A DNA stretch of 64,000 bases, from the NCBI GenBank assembly GCA_947359465.1, contig OX375879.1, positions 120,234,557-120,298,556 on the forward strand. Reading direction: 5' to 3'. Origin of the DNA: Metellina segmentata (Eukaryota > Arthropoda > Arachnida > Araneae > Tetragnathidae). A program made the position numbers and the translations under genes. The notes under the pieces are model-generated. The model was not told where the DNA came from. It ran no database searches and saw nothing but the letters and a program-made list of their open reading frames with translations. Below are positions 33,436-45,984 of the stretch, in pieces (the first letter of the stretch is position 1; each line of letters opens with the position of its first letter).

Positions 33436-34408
33436 ACTGCTCTGCATGAAAAAAGCTCCGAATTAACTTAAAAAGCGCAACGAAAAGTAGTTTCTATGCT
33501 TCTTAAAACTACTTATCAATTTTTGCATTAATTGCCAAGTTGGCGATCAGGACAAGGATTGGGCTCCAAAGTTTTGCTGCACAATTCGTTTAAATTGCTT
33601 GACCAAATGACTCAAAGGTACCCGTAAATCAATGCCATTTGCTGTGCCCATGGATTGGCGCGAACCTCGCTGTCGTCTCACAGATTGTTACTTTTGTATA
33701 ACTTCCACCGTTTGGAGCCCAATAATTGTCCTGATCGCCAACTTGGCAATCGAAGTAAAATTGATGAGCGTAAAATTGGTTTTCATTGCGTTTTTAAAGT
33801 TAATTCACCGCACACATAGCAGAAGTTATCAGGATGATTTTACACTCGGGTGGCATAATTAAACAATAAATCAATGATCGGTTTAATCACAACCACCACT
33901 TACACTCACGTACCGTAATTCAATTTGAAAAAGCCGGAGCAAAAAATGTGGACTGTTTTACACAAATTAAACAACTTGGAAACACAGTCCCCTCCTAGAA
34001 TACCGAAAAGTTGACTCTACGAACGCGAAAGATGTAATGAGGGTAGGTAAGGATATCAGTTCACAACTATAGTGATAAAAACAAAGGAAGTTTAATAACT
34101 CTTTACCACAAATGTTCATGTTTAAGAGCTTTTCACTTCTCTAGCCCCTCAGAAGAGATTTAATGGTTAAAATAATCCTTTTCCAAATCAAATAATCAAT
34201 ATCCAAATCAAATTTATGTACATAAAATTATACCGAAAAGTGATTAATAAAGTGGGGGGGGGGTGCGGCGTCCCCAGAAAACGGTACGTGATGGGGGAAA
34301 ACGTGAGTCATATTCGAATTCAGGAGGTTATTTTATCTAAGAATCAGCTGGAATGGTTTCGGGGTTCGAATTTTTTTTTTTTTTTTTTTTTTTTGCAGAG
34401 CCGTGATA
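33436..34408. mobile_element. TIR element with CACTGCTCTGCATGAAA ends
   Basis: The left end is CACTGCTCTGCATGAAAAAA. The right end read in reverse is CACGGCTCTGCAAAAAA, followed by ACCCCGAAACCATTCCAGC, which matches the fragment at 21817. Inside is a smaller inverted repeat (33531-33569 against 33713-33752, sharing CCAAGTTGGCGATCAGGACA). No transposase is present. Confidence 0.55.
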
Positions 34409-35932
34409 TTAGTTACTTCTGTTGTTTGACAGTATTTGCATCAATTCTGCCCATTGTTAAATTATCGCTTTTCGTGTTGAAGTTAAAATATATATATTGG
34501 TTACAGTTTATTTATTAATCGAAATTCTCTACAGGCGGTACATTTAGATATAGAATTGTATTGGAAGTATAGAGTCTCATCCATGTATTTTGAGCCGTTT
34601 GTTAATTTCCAGATTTGATTTCAGTTAGTGTTTAATAATCTATTCAAGATTTGTCAAAGTTGATTCTTTCTATTAAATTCCTAACAATTCTACATTAATA
34701 ATGCTTGCTTTTCGTGTGCTATTTTGGTCCTCTTTTTTAAAAATAATTTTGACTAAAGTTCTCTTTTCTGATATTTATCTTCTGGCAACACTAGGTGCTC
34801 TAGCTGTAAAGCCCGAGGAAGTTAAAATATACAACGGACTCTCGAAATCATGCATTGCTACTCAAGCGATTAGTATCTCTTGACAAGAGAGTATCGTGAA
34901 AATGAGTGAGCATATTGCACCCCTGCAAGAAAAGTGACACAAGTCAAACAATACAAGTTTTGATGATATGTCATTGAAAAATATGTATGAAGTGCCCCAG
35001 CGTGTTATATTACTATTCTATAGTATAGAATAGAAGTTACCACCATATATACTTACATAAAATTTCAAAAAAGCTTATACTATTTCAATATAAGTTTTAT
35101 AGTATAATTTAAGTTGATGTTTTTCTCAAATTCTGCAATTTTGTGTTGTGTCACTTTTTTTGCGGGGATGCGATATGCTTTATTGTTCACTAATATTTAC
35201 AATTCAAATAACACCTATGACTAAAATAATAATCGTATCACTGACGTATTTGTTTATAATTTGCGTACTTATTAATAATTTAATTATGCTAGTGCATACT
35301 AGGTTTCACTAAGTTTCTGTATAAATATTCCTGGAGTTTTCTACTATTTTTTATCACAGATATTATTCCTTTCATTACCCATTTCCTTGTGATTTAATAT
35401 TTATTTTATGGGGGCAAGAAATCTCTTGTGAAAGTATTTAAATGATTTATTTGGATTCAACCGTAATAGAGAATAAAAAGTGGTTTTTGTCTTTCATATT
35501 TTTGCTCTTTACATGTATAGCAGACTAAGTGATCATACTAAACGACCATTTAGATAAAATTTGAACTACTTATCTTGTATTTTTAATCAGTTGATGTGAT
35601 AGTTCTTTCGATAAAGATTTGGAAAATATTCCCTCTCTTCGGAGACAGATCATATTAATAATTGATTAGATTAGCTGTTGGCACACTAAAGGTTGCTTGG
35701 TCGATGGCATAAAAATCGATAAGGTGTAAACACGAAAGCCTTTTCAGTTTCTTCCATAGAGTATATGAATCACGACGTCGTTTTATCATTGAGAAACATA
35801 TTAATTCAGAGTTGAGAATAGTGTTTGAAACTTTTGAATTTAAATTTGAAGACTTAAAAATATAGTTTTAATGAAAAATTATGTTTCATTTGTGTGTGTG
35901 TGTGAACTCCTTCGATGCCTTAAAAGTTTAGC
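34409..35932 (+). other. P450-B intron 1, nothing recognised
   Basis: AT-rich, with no ORF or repeat terminus I can support. Confidence 0.5.
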
Positions 35933-35940
35933 GTTTTTAA

Positions 35941-36367
35941 CAGGCCCTGATTTACCATTAGGCTCGTGAGGCACGGGCCTAGGGCCCCCATAATTTAGAG
36001 GACCCCTAAGTTTCAAAAGTATCTAACAATTATAAAAAGTTTTTAAGTAGTTACATAAATTATTGGGTATTTACCTAAATGAACGTCGACCGTTTCCCCC
36101 ACTATCACATTCTTGTAATTACATTAATTATCTAACTATTATGTTTTTAATTTCCATCTGCTTTATTTTGTTTTGCCATGAGTTATAAGTAATGTGACGA
36201 TTTTCTCAAACTTTTTGGTGACATCTGTGAAACGGTCAACAGTCAAATACGTAAGTACCAATTATTGTTATAAAATTAGTTTTTGTGATGAACACACACA
36301 AATATGAGGGAGGGGCCCCTTCCTGCGTGTTGTGCCTACTATACCAAATTTTCTAAATCGGGCCCTG
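35941..36367. mobile_element. hAT-type MITE with perfect 8-bp TSD
   Basis: Begins CAGGCCCTGATTTA and ends TAAATCGGGCCCTG, flanked by a perfect GTTTTTAA duplication (35933-35940 and 36368-36375). It is 427 bp and non-coding. CAGG termini and the 8-bp duplication fit hAT. Confidence 0.88.
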
Positions 36368-36547
36368 GTTTTTAATTGAGACAGTCCAAATCAGGAATGA
36401 TACGTCAGATATTTTTGAAAATATAGCATTTTTCCATCTTAAATAATGTTTTCAACCAGTTTTACCTACTTGATCAACACAATTGTTACTGGGATTCTTT
36501 CAACCAATAGATGCGGTTTTTTAGTCATTATATGAGTTGAGAGGAAT

Positions 36548-36815
36548 TGGTTATTTTTTATTAACGTCGTACTAGAGGTACACAACGGGCTATTGACGAC
36601 GGTCCAGGATCAATATGCATTCGAGGACAACATCATGTCATTGTTAACCACGGTCAGATGACGAGGCAACACCTGAGGATTTTCGGCCACGGCAGATTTA
36701 ATATGTAACAGTTGCCTTTACACCATACGCTTACCAACATCCATGCACTGAGCCGGTTTTGAACCAAGAACCTTCTTATCTAGAGGCTTTAACCACCAGA
36801 CTGGGTGGTCGGCGA
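36548..36815 (-). repeat. tRNA-derived SINE
   Basis: A minus-strand copy with tail TTAACGTCGTACTAGAGGTA, body GGTCAGATGACGAGGCAACA, and a head carrying a degenerate B box (TTGGTTCAAAACCGG). Confidence 0.75.
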
Positions 36816-37659
36816 GTTGTGAGGAAAAAGAAATGCGACATTACTCTGAAATCTTGCAATTCTCGGAGGATTAATGTCCAATGCTCTTACGCTTCAAACT
36901 TTTTCATCACATGAAACACAAAATTATCTCTAAAATTCTGTGTCATACCAAAGCATTTACTCTTCCGATGTGTCAAAAAAGAGGTATACTTCTGATTGAT
37001 TACAAAATCCACTGATAGGTTGTGTGGAGGATACGGGCCATTGTTCCAACGTGAGTATTCGGGCCTGATGTTGGATTATGGAATGATTGAAGCAGACATA
37101 GGGAGTTTGAACGATTGCGTATTGCAAATATTTAACAATTAAATTGCAGAGTGAACGATTCAAGTGCAATTTCATATAGCTGTTGTTAGAGAGATGGTTT
37201 CTGTCCAAAATTAATTGACTTTCGAATGGCCAACCTCACTCTGCGTAATCAATTCACAGTGGCCCATAGCTCCCCAGTACCGTAGATTTTTGACATGCTG
37301 CGAATCCTTTCCCCACGCTCAGTGTGCCCGAGCATTGGGTCCGGATTTTATGGCAGGTACATCCTTTGTCTACTCGACCACTATGTTCGTATTCTGGGTG
37401 TTTCTTCTAATTCTCAAGTCATAAGACAAGCAATTGTACTTTTAAACTTTTCATGCATGATCCCAGTACTTTGTTCTGATGTTATAGACCTATTCACATC
37501 AAAACATTACCAATATATTCGTTTCAATTCTTCTTTGGAACAATTTATTGATGTTGTTTTGTAATAAAAATAGTATTTAAAATTATTTGTATGGTATTAC
37601 GTGGTAATTTTTACATTAGTTCAAAACACAACCTTTGATAACCCAATCAAAAAGTAAGG
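36816..37659 (+). other. P450-B intron 1, nothing recognised
   Basis: Overlapping short frames at 37215-37564 have no recognisable domain. I see no repeat ends. Confidence 0.5.
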
Positions 37660-38010
37660 GATTAGCAATGGATGGTTGCAAATTAGAAACTAGGTCCGAC
37701 AAAAGCCCATCGTGTACGTAGGGGCTGGTTCACGCAAAATCCGTGTACGTGCTCAACTGTCTTTTGGTGTTGGTCCGGGAGCAACCCCGGAGGAAAAAAA
37801 AACGACGTCAACAATTTCAAACGACGGTCAGATGGATAGGACAGAACTTGACATGCCAACCTTCTCTTCAACCTTCCACACCACACCAAAGTGGGGACAT
37901 TTGATACCACGACAGATTTCGCGTGTACCAGCCCCCCCCCCCATCCCCATATGTACTCGACGGTCTGTGGTTGGATTGAGTTTTGAACTCGCAACCCATG
38001 TTCCTGGTGT
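37660..38010. repeat. Head-to-head SINE pieces
   Basis: 37660-37740 resembles a SINE head on the plus strand (GGATGGTTGCAAATTAGAAA, then GGGGCTGGTTCACG). 37745-38010 is a minus-strand copy (CAAACGACGGTCAGATGGAT, then GAGTTTTGAACTCGCAACCC). A C10 run interrupts it. Confidence 0.6.
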
Positions 38011-38305
38011 TCATCATTTTCTGCGACTTTCTTGTAAACCTAAATCTCTTCCACTATTTATTTTTCTAATTTATTTGTAAGTTTCCAAATTGTGAAGATA
38101 TTTTCCTTTCCAAAAAGGAAACCATAAAGAAGGTAAAAAGGTCTTTATGTATTGAAAAATTAGCTACAAAATTTATTTTTATATAGGTTCAAAAGGCCAT
38201 TTTAATCCACGGAGTTTTTAGAAAGCTTCAGATTTTACTCAGGAAACTACAATCCATTCTTTTTCATGAGATTTAGAAACCATCCTACACAACGTACAAA
38301 CTCTT

Positions 38306-38478
38306 TAGTGTTTGAAATCTGCGATTCTCAGAGTAGGGACGGATTACTTTCAATTTCAGTGACGACACTTTGTATGCAATCTACGAAATTGTGTAGTGTT
38401 TGAAATCTGCGATTCTCAGAGTAGGGACGGATTACTTTCAATTTCAGTGACGACACTTTGTATGCAATCTACGAAATT
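38306..38478 (+). repeat. 88-bp tandem duplication
   Basis: A unit beginning TAGTGTTTGAAATCTGCGAT occurs twice (38306-38393 and from 38394), essentially identical. This is a recent duplication. Confidence 0.88.
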
Positions 38479-38734
38479 GCGCACACTGTGACCTTGCGAC
38501 GGCACGACAAATTAAGTTCTAGCGTTTCGTGAAGGCATAGAATTAGTTGGAAAAGAGTGTGCTCTTTTTATTTTAAAGATAGACAGAACCGATTGTTAAA
38601 GCTGCTTATTTGATATGACATGTAAATAATCGACCACTGTCAAGGACAAACTACATTTTGCTCATTTCTTCTTTGAGTCATTACCAAACCACTTTAGAAT
38701 ACTCTCGCGTCTTTATATCCGTGACGTACAGGCG

Positions 38735-39060
38735 TTGGACAAAAATATGGAAACACCTCGTGAAATGCATACTTGAAAAGAAATGTTTATTCTTGTACAA
38801 TGTTTTGGTGGCGTTGGTGTTTTCGCCTACAGATGCCACCTATACAACGTAAGCTGCGCAGGTCAGTCGTTGTCGGGCAACTGTTCTGTGAAGTTGGAAT
38901 TGTATCATGTCAGAGCTAACAGGCTTTGAACACGGGCACATTGTTGGAGCTCGTCTGGAGGGTGCTTCCGTAAGCAAGGTAGCCGAAGTGTTTAGTGTTT
39001 CAAGAGGTACTGTATCTGAAATTTATACCACATATTTCAAAAGCGGAAAAACATCATCCC
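38735..39060 (+). pseudogene. Tc1-like element, 5' part
   Basis: The terminus is ACAGGCGTTGGACAAAAATA, then TGGAAACACC, as in many Tc1-like elements. A frame from 38908 follows, reading MSELTGFEHGHIVGARLEGA, then VSKVAEVFSVSRGTVSEIY, the N-terminal helix-turn-helix of a Tc1 transposase. It stops abruptly at about 39060, where unrelated sequence begins. The rest of this copy is missing. Confidence 0.75.
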
Positions 39061-39149
39061 CTAAATCATAGGGCTGATGAAAGTGTGTATTGAGTGATCG
39101 TGACACACGATCATTATAGAGGATTGTGAATAAAAATAAGAAGACCACT

Positions 39150-39289
39150 AGGCCTGGGCGATGTATGGATACATCGTGAAAAAACCGGTATGAGGTCGAC
39201 ATCGCCACATCGGTTTCGCGATTTTCACGATGGCGATGCATCGTGACATCACGATTTTTCACGATCACACACAGGCATCCGTTAGCCAG
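39150..39289. repeat. ATCGTGA-rich short repeat
   Basis: Begins GGCCTGGGCGATGTATGG and contains several ACATCGTGA/TCACGATG inverted motifs. It separates the plus-strand Tc1 piece from the minus-strand Tc1 and looks like a MITE fragment. No second terminus is clear. Confidence 0.4.
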
Positions 39290-40234
39290 CGCAGATCCCA
39301 CGGTCATCGTGCCATCGCGATTTTTGATTTGTCTGTAAACGCGCCTCTAGTTCGACCAAACTCGTAGGGTATCCAACTTGCCGTCCCAAATGATCCCAGA
39401 TATGCACGATTGGTGACAAATCTGGGGGTTGGGCAAGCAAGGGAAGGGTTGTAATGTGGAGGAGGCAGTCCTGTGACATCCTTGCTGTGTGTGGCTGAGC
39501 ATTGTCTTGTTGAAAAATGGCTCCTGGGAGCCCTGCCATGAGTGGCATCACATGTGGGTAAAGGATGTCATGGACGTACCGCTGTCATTGTGCCCTAGAT
39601 TAATATTAGGGGTGACCGTATATCGGAAGCAATGGCACCCCATACCATCACACCAGCTGTGGGAGAGGTGTGTCGCTGTAAAGCGAAGGCAGGATTGAGG
39701 CTTTCACAACGGGGCCTCCACACACGAACACGATTGTCATCACTGCTCAAATTGAATCTAGATTCGTCGCTGAAGACGACCTGGTTCCATCCCGTTGCAG
39801 TCCAATCCCGTCGTACGCGACACCACTCCAAGCGGAGGCGTCGGTGGGTGGGTTTCATTGGCAGCACACGTAATGAGCGCCGCTATTCCAGATGTCCTTC
39901 AGCCAGGCACCTTGCGATGGTTCGGGAAAACACAGGGGCCCGTAGTGAAGGTGCTGCCTGTGTCTGGATTGCGGCCAATGAGGCAGTTGGCTCTACGCGT
40001 GATATGATGTGACGATCTTCTCGACGACTGGTCTGTCGAGGGCGTCTTGAGCCTGTTTGCCGTGTAAATGACATCTCTACTGGTCCCAACACCTCCTCAC
40101 AGTAAAAACAGAACGGCCTACTTGACGAACTATTCGCCGAGCTGAACACACAGCTTCCATCATCCCGATTATTCTTCCCCTCTCGAACTCTGACAGCTGC
40201 TCATATTGTCTTCGATGGCGGCGTAACGGCATGT
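39290..40234 (-). pseudogene. Tc1-like transposase, degenerate
   Basis: A nearly full-length minus-strand Tc1 transposase. It starts at about 40234 (MPLRRHRRQYEQLSEFERGR), has helix-turn-helix segments to about 39883, then the catalytic region with VFSDESRFNLSSDDNRVRVW (first Asp) and FQQDNAQPHTARMSQDCLL (second Asp). The third acidic residue of the DD34E triad is replaced: the usual PIEHIWD reads PIVHIWD. There are also frameshifts near 39590 and 39880. It would have cut and pasted DNA at TA sites and is now inactive. Confidence 0.85.
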
Positions 40235-40369
40235 CTACCTCAGCGTTTCACGCTCATTTGTCTTAAACTATTCGATATTTTGCTGAATAAATAAGAAGAA
40301 ATACACAGAAACCATTGTAACACAGTATATATATTTCAAAATTTGTCTATTTTAATGTTTTGATTCCAG

Positions 40370-40466
40370 GTATTCTATTCGCAACCACGATTACTGGCAG
40401 AAGAGAGGAATTCCAACTGCCAAAACTGTTCCATTGTTGGGATCTGTGTTCGAGAGTTTCAGACAG
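40370..40466 (+). CDS. P450-B exon 2
   Basis: Encodes YSIRNHDYWQKRGIPTAKTV, followed by PLLGSVFESFRQ. The proline-rich stretch after the membrane anchor (RGIPTAKTVPLLGS) is the hinge that orients the catalytic domain against the membrane in microsomal P450s. The acceptor is GATTCCAG, entry is phase 2, and the exit is phase 0 with donor CAG|GTATGC. The hinge sequence is typical of CYP3-clan proteins (KRGIPGPKPxPxxG-like). Confidence 0.93.
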
Positions 40467-40745
40467 GTATGCATCAAACGATACTAAAACTTCTAAAGAA
40501 TAATTTCTACTACACAAATGTCGCTTAAAGTTCCATAATACCACCCTTTTTTATATTCTATTTTCACCGTGTAGTCTGTTTCCTTGCTGCTGCATGTTTT
40601 TCCCAATACACCTTGTCACGACTTTCACCTTTTGAACTTCCCCTTCTGGCTAACCATGGCTAACCACTTCAACCAGATCTACTTACTAAAGCTGTTTGTT
40701 TCTTCTTCCTTTCTGATCGCCGACGTCTCCCTCCGCAACACTTAA

Positions 40746-41071
40746 CCCTCCTGGTATTTGTCTCGACGAAGTATCTCGTCCTTAGCACGACTGACCTGAT
40801 TTTGATGGACGAGATATCTCGTCATTAGAAAACTGATCAGATCTTGATTTGCTCATCACAAAAATTGGCTATATCCTGACGAAAAGAAATCTGGCCATTT
40901 GCAAAACTGACCAGTTCTTGAAGGCGGGTATTTCTCGTCCAAAGAAGAAAACTCACCAGATCTTTATTTAGTCATCCAACAGAAATCGGCAGTATCTTTT
41001 GATGACAACTTGTCATTAGCAAAATTGGTCAAATCTTAATGGACGAGATTTGTACTCGAAACCATTTGAGG
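40746..41071. mobile_element. piggyBac-like palindrome repeat with TTAA flanks
   Basis: TTAA at 40742-40745 is followed by CCCTCCTGG, and the right end is CATTTGAG|G before TTAA at 41072-41075. GACGAGATATCTCGTC is present near 40808-40823 and several diverged half-copies follow. Among the copies, this has one of the clearest TTAA boundaries. Confidence 0.6.
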
Positions 41072-41208
41072 TTAAGATGTACGTACTACTACAAAGAAAC
41101 ACAGCCCTTTGTACCCGTGAATTTTCGTTGGAAAGAATGGTAGCAAAGAAGTAAAAATTTTCACAAGCGTTCTGTAAGCCGCTCAGTGCCACAACCGAAA
41201 AGTTATGG

Positions 41209-42238
41209 CACAGAGGACGCCTGTTGATGATTTTTTGACGTGATAGAATTATCGGCCGCCTGGAATGTGTGCGTACTGCGACGGAAGTTTCATTGGAACT
41301 TGGAATCGCCCAAAGTGTCATCTCTAGGCTTTGGCAACGATTCCAAAACGATGGAAATGTCAACAGACGTTACAATACAGGTCCACCACCGAGTTACAAT
41401 GCCGAATGACGACCGGTATTTGTCAGTAACTGCAAAAAGAAGCAGACGGAGCACAGCATCCGACATTTCTCGTCAGCTATCTTCAGCAACGGGTACGACA
41501 GTTTCAAGGCAAACCGTTTACAGACGTTTAAGACATGTTGGTTTGGTCTATATGCTCGCAAGCCTGTCAGATGTGTTCCGCTCATGGCAACTCACTGTCG
41601 CCAGCGGTTAGCCTAGAGTAGAGAACATGAATGTGAACATCGTCACAGTGGGCTTGTGTGATGTTTTCCAACAAGTCCAAGTTTAGCTTGCAGTCTGATT
41701 CACGGCGGACGTTCTTATGAAGAACGCCAGGTACCCCCTACCACCAAGACAGCATCATTGAACGACACCGTTACGGTGGTGCGTGATTGCTCGTTTGGGG
41801 CGGAATTATACTGGGCTCCAGAACAGATCTACATGTTCAAATCGGAACCATGAGAGGCAAATTTATCGGGACATCATTCTGTAACAACATGTAGGTATGT
41901 GTAGTAGTGCCATGGGCGCATAATTTGTGTTGATGGATGACAACGCCCGTCCTCGCCGTGTAAACATTTTAAACGAATGCCTTGAATCTGAGGATATCAC
42001 CCGTATGGAATGGCCAGCATTCTCACCTGACTTAAATCCGATAGAGCTTAAATCCGACTTGCTTTGCCCTCGAGTTGCAGCCCGTCAACCACCTCCTACA
42101 TGTGTACCGGAACTTCGGAGAGCATTGTTTGCTGAGTGGAATGATCTTCCCCAAGATCAGCTCGATAATTTGATCCTCAGCATGCCTAGGCGTTGTACGG
42201 ACTGTATTTCTTCGTCTGGGAGACGTACAATGTATTAA
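41209..42238 (+). pseudogene. Tc1-like transposase, degenerate
   Basis: A plus-strand Tc1 transposase in broken frames. Helix-turn-helix region: LELGIAQSVISRLWQRFQND. Next: TAKRSRRSTASDISRQLSSA. Catalytic region: FSNKSKFSLQSDSRRTF, where the first Asp of the triad (normally FSDESRF) is Asn. Then LMDDNARPRRVNILNECLES and PDLNPIEL with the final Glu, ending SMPRRCTDCISSSGR. At least two frameshifts and several stops are present. It belongs to a subfamily different from the 39290-40234 copy. Confidence 0.87.
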
Positions 42239-42664
42239 CCATCATACCAACCATGTCGTGTTAAGTTTTTGTAAGGTCGATATTTTTTGTAATTGCTCCA
42301 GTGAGCAAAAATCGTAGTTTTTATGAATGGTATCATGCATGCACCATCTTTTCTGTTCTTTATCTTTTGTTTAATACATAGACAATATGAATAAGTCACG
42401 TTTTTTTTTTTAACCTTTATTTTCCGGAGCTTGCATTCTACTTAATTTATGGACATGCGTGTATTACAATTGCAGTTTTAGGAATAATTAAATAATTAGT
42501 TAATCCTTCTCACATCTTTGTACATGCCAAAAGAGAAACACTGAAGGAAAATATAGGCAGAACTACAAAAATTGCATTATTCGTAGAAGGGTTGGTATTC
42601 TTTACGTAAAAGAAAAACCTTTCGATTTAAATTGCATTCGCAGAATCATTTTACCAGTCATAAT

Positions 42665-42907
42665 TATAAATCCTAGTAGTCTCGACGAGGTATCTCGTGA
42701 TTGACGAAACTGACCAGATCTTGATGGAATATATATCTTGTTATATAAACCTGACCAGATCTTGATCTCGTCATCATAAAACAATCGGCAATCCTTTGAT
42801 GACATCTCGTCATTAGCAAAATGGGTCAAATCTTGATGGGCGATGTATCTTATCACTTCCAAAATTGGTTGGATGGACGAGGTATCTAGTAGAAACCCCT
42901 TGAAGGG
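42665..42907. mobile_element. piggyBac-like palindrome repeat
   Basis: Contains TCTCGACGAGGTATCTCGTG, CTGACCAGATCTTGAT blocks and a right end CTTGAAGGG before TTAA (42908-42911). The left boundary is decayed. Confidence 0.55.
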
Positions 42908-43209
42908 TTAAAAATAGAAATCAAAAAGGTTCTTGAAAGTTTGGTGATTTTATTAGTTTAAAAGTAAAATTGTTTCAACGGCGATATTATTACCATTAAA
43001 AATGTCGTGTCTTTTGTAGTGTTAAAAACATGTATACATTAATTATAAAAGTTAAACAGTTTTAGTTCTCTTGTTATACAAACTGTAATGCTGTTTTGCA
43101 AGGAATTGACATACATGACGTCAGCACATAGTTTTTACCATAATCTGTTTCTTAATGTAATCTCCGTGTAAAATATTTTTAGTTTAGAGCCTTTTAATTT
43201 CAATTGCAG

Positions 43210-43262
43210 CCTCTTCATGATGTTGAGGATCAGAGGTATAAGAAACTGGGACGCATATACGG
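43210..43262 (+). CDS. P450-B exon 3
   Basis: A short exon encoding PLHDVEDQRYKKLGRIYG. RYKKLGRIYG is the helix A to beta-1 region (YKKYGKIYG in many CYP3-clan proteins). The acceptor is TTGCAG, entry is phase 0, and exit is phase 2 with donor GG|GTGAGT. Confidence 0.92.
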
Positions 43263-44501
43263 GTGAGTTCATTGATTATGCCTCTGACTAGTAACAAACT
43301 TTGTTTCCTATGAATTTCATTGATTCAGATTTTTAATCCACTGACAGGTCTTAATTCTAAAGCATTGTCATGTTCGATTTAACCGTTCAAAGAAATTATG
43401 ACAAAAAGCCTGGATTATCTCTCTCAACACTTTTAAAACACCGGATCCCTCATATCGGACCTCCGAACCCCAAATATACACTGCTGGCCACCCTGGCTCG
43501 AATAGGCAAGCAAAGTCAATTTTTCACATATCAGTCACTGGACTACTAGTCGACGTGTTGGCCTCGCCTTTTGAAGCTCCTCTCATAAGCGATGCCTCGA
43601 CTGCTTGTTATTATAAAAGTTATGACAGCTTCTTAAATCCACCAGACACTTTTTATGTGCATCAAAGTTATTATCATTCATAACCACTTTTAAATGGGCT
43701 GTAAATAATCATCCACAAAATATCTTAAGTACCAGGAAAGTGCCAACTAATGCAAAAGGGACATTGATTCTATAGATTCCAGGGATGCTACTGAAGGCGC
43801 CTAAAGGGGTCTTTTTCTGCTTTTTTTCAACTTTGGTGACTAAGGGTATCTTTTTTAACAAAAGCGTTTCAGAAACTCCTACTATCAAACTCTTGGCGAT
43901 TTTTTTGAAAATTCTTTGTAGGTCATCGAAAATTTATTTTCGTGGTTTTAGCCACTACCAGACGGAAAAAAAATATTTTTTCTGTGAGAAAATTTTCTAA
44001 GGAACTCTAGATTCGAAATTTTGGCGTGACAAACGTGAAAGAAAAGCATGGGATTCTGTGGATGCTGGATTATGCTGAAAACAGTATTAAGAAATTATTT
44101 AGTTTTTTTATATTTAAAATTAAAATTTCTTGGCGAGGTTGTTAACTTCTACTTCAACTTCATCAGCACATTTTGTGTTTTTTACGTTTCATTCTATGTC
44201 TGTTTAGCTTAAACTGGAATTAAATAAAGTATAATATGAGACTTTTTTTAATGTATACTACTACTTCAAATATTTCACAATTGTTTTGCTTGTGGCAGAA
44301 CTGATATATGGTTTAGGTTATCCTCTGTATTTCAGAAAAGAAAGTTTCCTACCAGAGCTAAAACAAAATTCTATTGAATGGCATACTGTTTGATTCATAA
44401 ATCTGATCATATAGTCAACTGTGTATATCCTAAGAGCTCTGTATGCTAACTAAAATAAACTTTATTTTATTCGATTGACTAGCAACTATTTCTTTTCCCA
44501 G
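43263..44501 (+). other. P450-B intron 3, nothing recognised
   Basis: A 1.24-kb intron with no repeat ends or coding segments that I recognise. It may be one of the few intervals without a recognisable transposon. Confidence 0.5.
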
Positions 44502-44598
44502 ACATTTTGAAGGAAGTAAACCCGTGTTGTCCGTCGCAGAACCAGAACTCTTGAGAGACATATTCGTCAAAGATTTTGCATTCTTCCATGATAGACGA
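44502..44598 (+). CDS. P450-B exon 4
   Basis: Encodes HFEGSKPVLSVAEPELLRDI, then FVKDFAFFHDRR. This is the beta-1/helix B segment: the PELLRDIFVKDF stretch followed by F-DRR is a CYP3-clan hallmark. The acceptor is TTCCCAG, entry is phase 2 completing Gly, and exit is phase 0 with donor CGA|GTAAGT. Confidence 0.95.
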
Positions 44599-45024
44599 GT
44601 AAGTATCAGAGGGATTTTCAATGTAAACGAACAAACCAGACGGTATGAGAATATTTTAATGCTGATGTGTTCAAATTCTTCGACATTATATATCAGAGTG
44701 AACTTAAAATGTACTTTTTAGCCATTTCGCAGCGTTTGGCGTCTTATCAATCTAATGGGTGTTGACCCATCAGCAATCAATTACTCAATACAGAATCCAT
44801 TCTTCGGAATTTGACATCCTATTCAAAAAACAAGCCGACGTTCAGACTATGTGCAGGAAACACTTATCAGAAACATAAACCCAACCATTTTTATCTCGAC
44901 ATAAAACGAGTCAATACCTCTCATAAAGTCCAACATTATGGTTGTCTCGACGAGGTATCTTGACAAAACAAAAACTGACCAGACTTTGATGGACGAGTTA
45001 TTTCGTTGAAACCACTGGAGTGCT

Positions 45025-45725
45025 AATGAGAGAGTAGATAGGAATAGAATTAGAGGATAAATAAAATGTATATTCTAAGTACATATCTACAAAGTTTGAC
45101 CAATCCACACCAAATTTGGCATACTTATACTTGACAACACTGCGGAAAACATAGGCTATTTCTATCCTGTCTTCAGACCAATCTGTAGCCATGGAAATTG
45201 GCACACAGGTAGTCCTAAAAGTACCCCTCGAAGCCCCAATTTTAAAATTTTTAGTGTGTTTTCATGCAATAAATTGACATGGTCAAGGAAACGCGTTCTA
45301 CAGGGTTTGTGTATTTGAACTACCACAGGGAAATGTCGCGGTCATAATTTAAACCAGAGCAACGCATTCAAGTAAAAATATAAAAGTCCAGTTCCCTCGA
45401 GATAGTAGTAAATTCACTTTGTTTTGAACGAATCTATTCTTTGAATTAGATAATAGGATGGGACGTAAAAATCTATTCTACAATTGTCGTCCTTGGAGAC
45501 AATTCTGCATCTAAGTTTATCGTTCGGTGCCGAAAGCGATAGCAGTGAATGCGATTTAGTGCGGGAGAGAACCAATCACGGCGGTCGCCATTCATGCTTT
45601 TGTAGAGGAAATTCCAAAGTTCTATGAAAAATTTCTTTTTGTGGATTCTTTTCAAGTTTAATACTTTTCTAGTATAAACGTTACATTATTAAGAACTTAC
45701 TTAAAAACTACCATAGTATATAATA
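45025..45725. other. Intron 4 sequence adjoining the Helitron-like end
   Basis: Contains blocks such as CACACCAAATTTGGCATACT and GGTAGTCCTAAAAGTACCCC that recur in inverse orientation near 56430-56480. It is likely part of a dispersed non-autonomous element, but the ends are not defined. Confidence 0.4.
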
Positions 45726-45975
45726 CTAGGGGGCTTCGCCCGTGCTCGCTTACGCTCGCCAAATCTCGGGGAATTCTACGCAATACCATTTGGTGCGCTT
45801 TGCAAACCAACACTCCTTTTGTAGAATTAATCTCCTGCCACGGCGAAACTATCTTAATAATTCGTATAATCCTGATTTGACTTTCCAGTCCATGACGTCA
45901 CAGCGAGGGCTTCGCCCCTGTTTGCTTACGCTCGCCAACCTGGATGATTTTGTTGCCACCCTGTTGGATCCTGGT
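45726..45975 (-). mobile_element. Helitron-like 3' end
   Basis: On the minus strand it ends with a GC-rich hairpin (GGGCGAAGCCC) followed by CTAG and a host T. This is the expected structure of a Helitron 3' terminus (hairpin then CTRR, inserted between A and T). The subterminal sequence GGCGAGCGTAAGCGAGC is shared with the copy ending at 63771. No helicase is seen. Confidence 0.6.
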
Positions 45976-45984
45976 CACTTTCGT

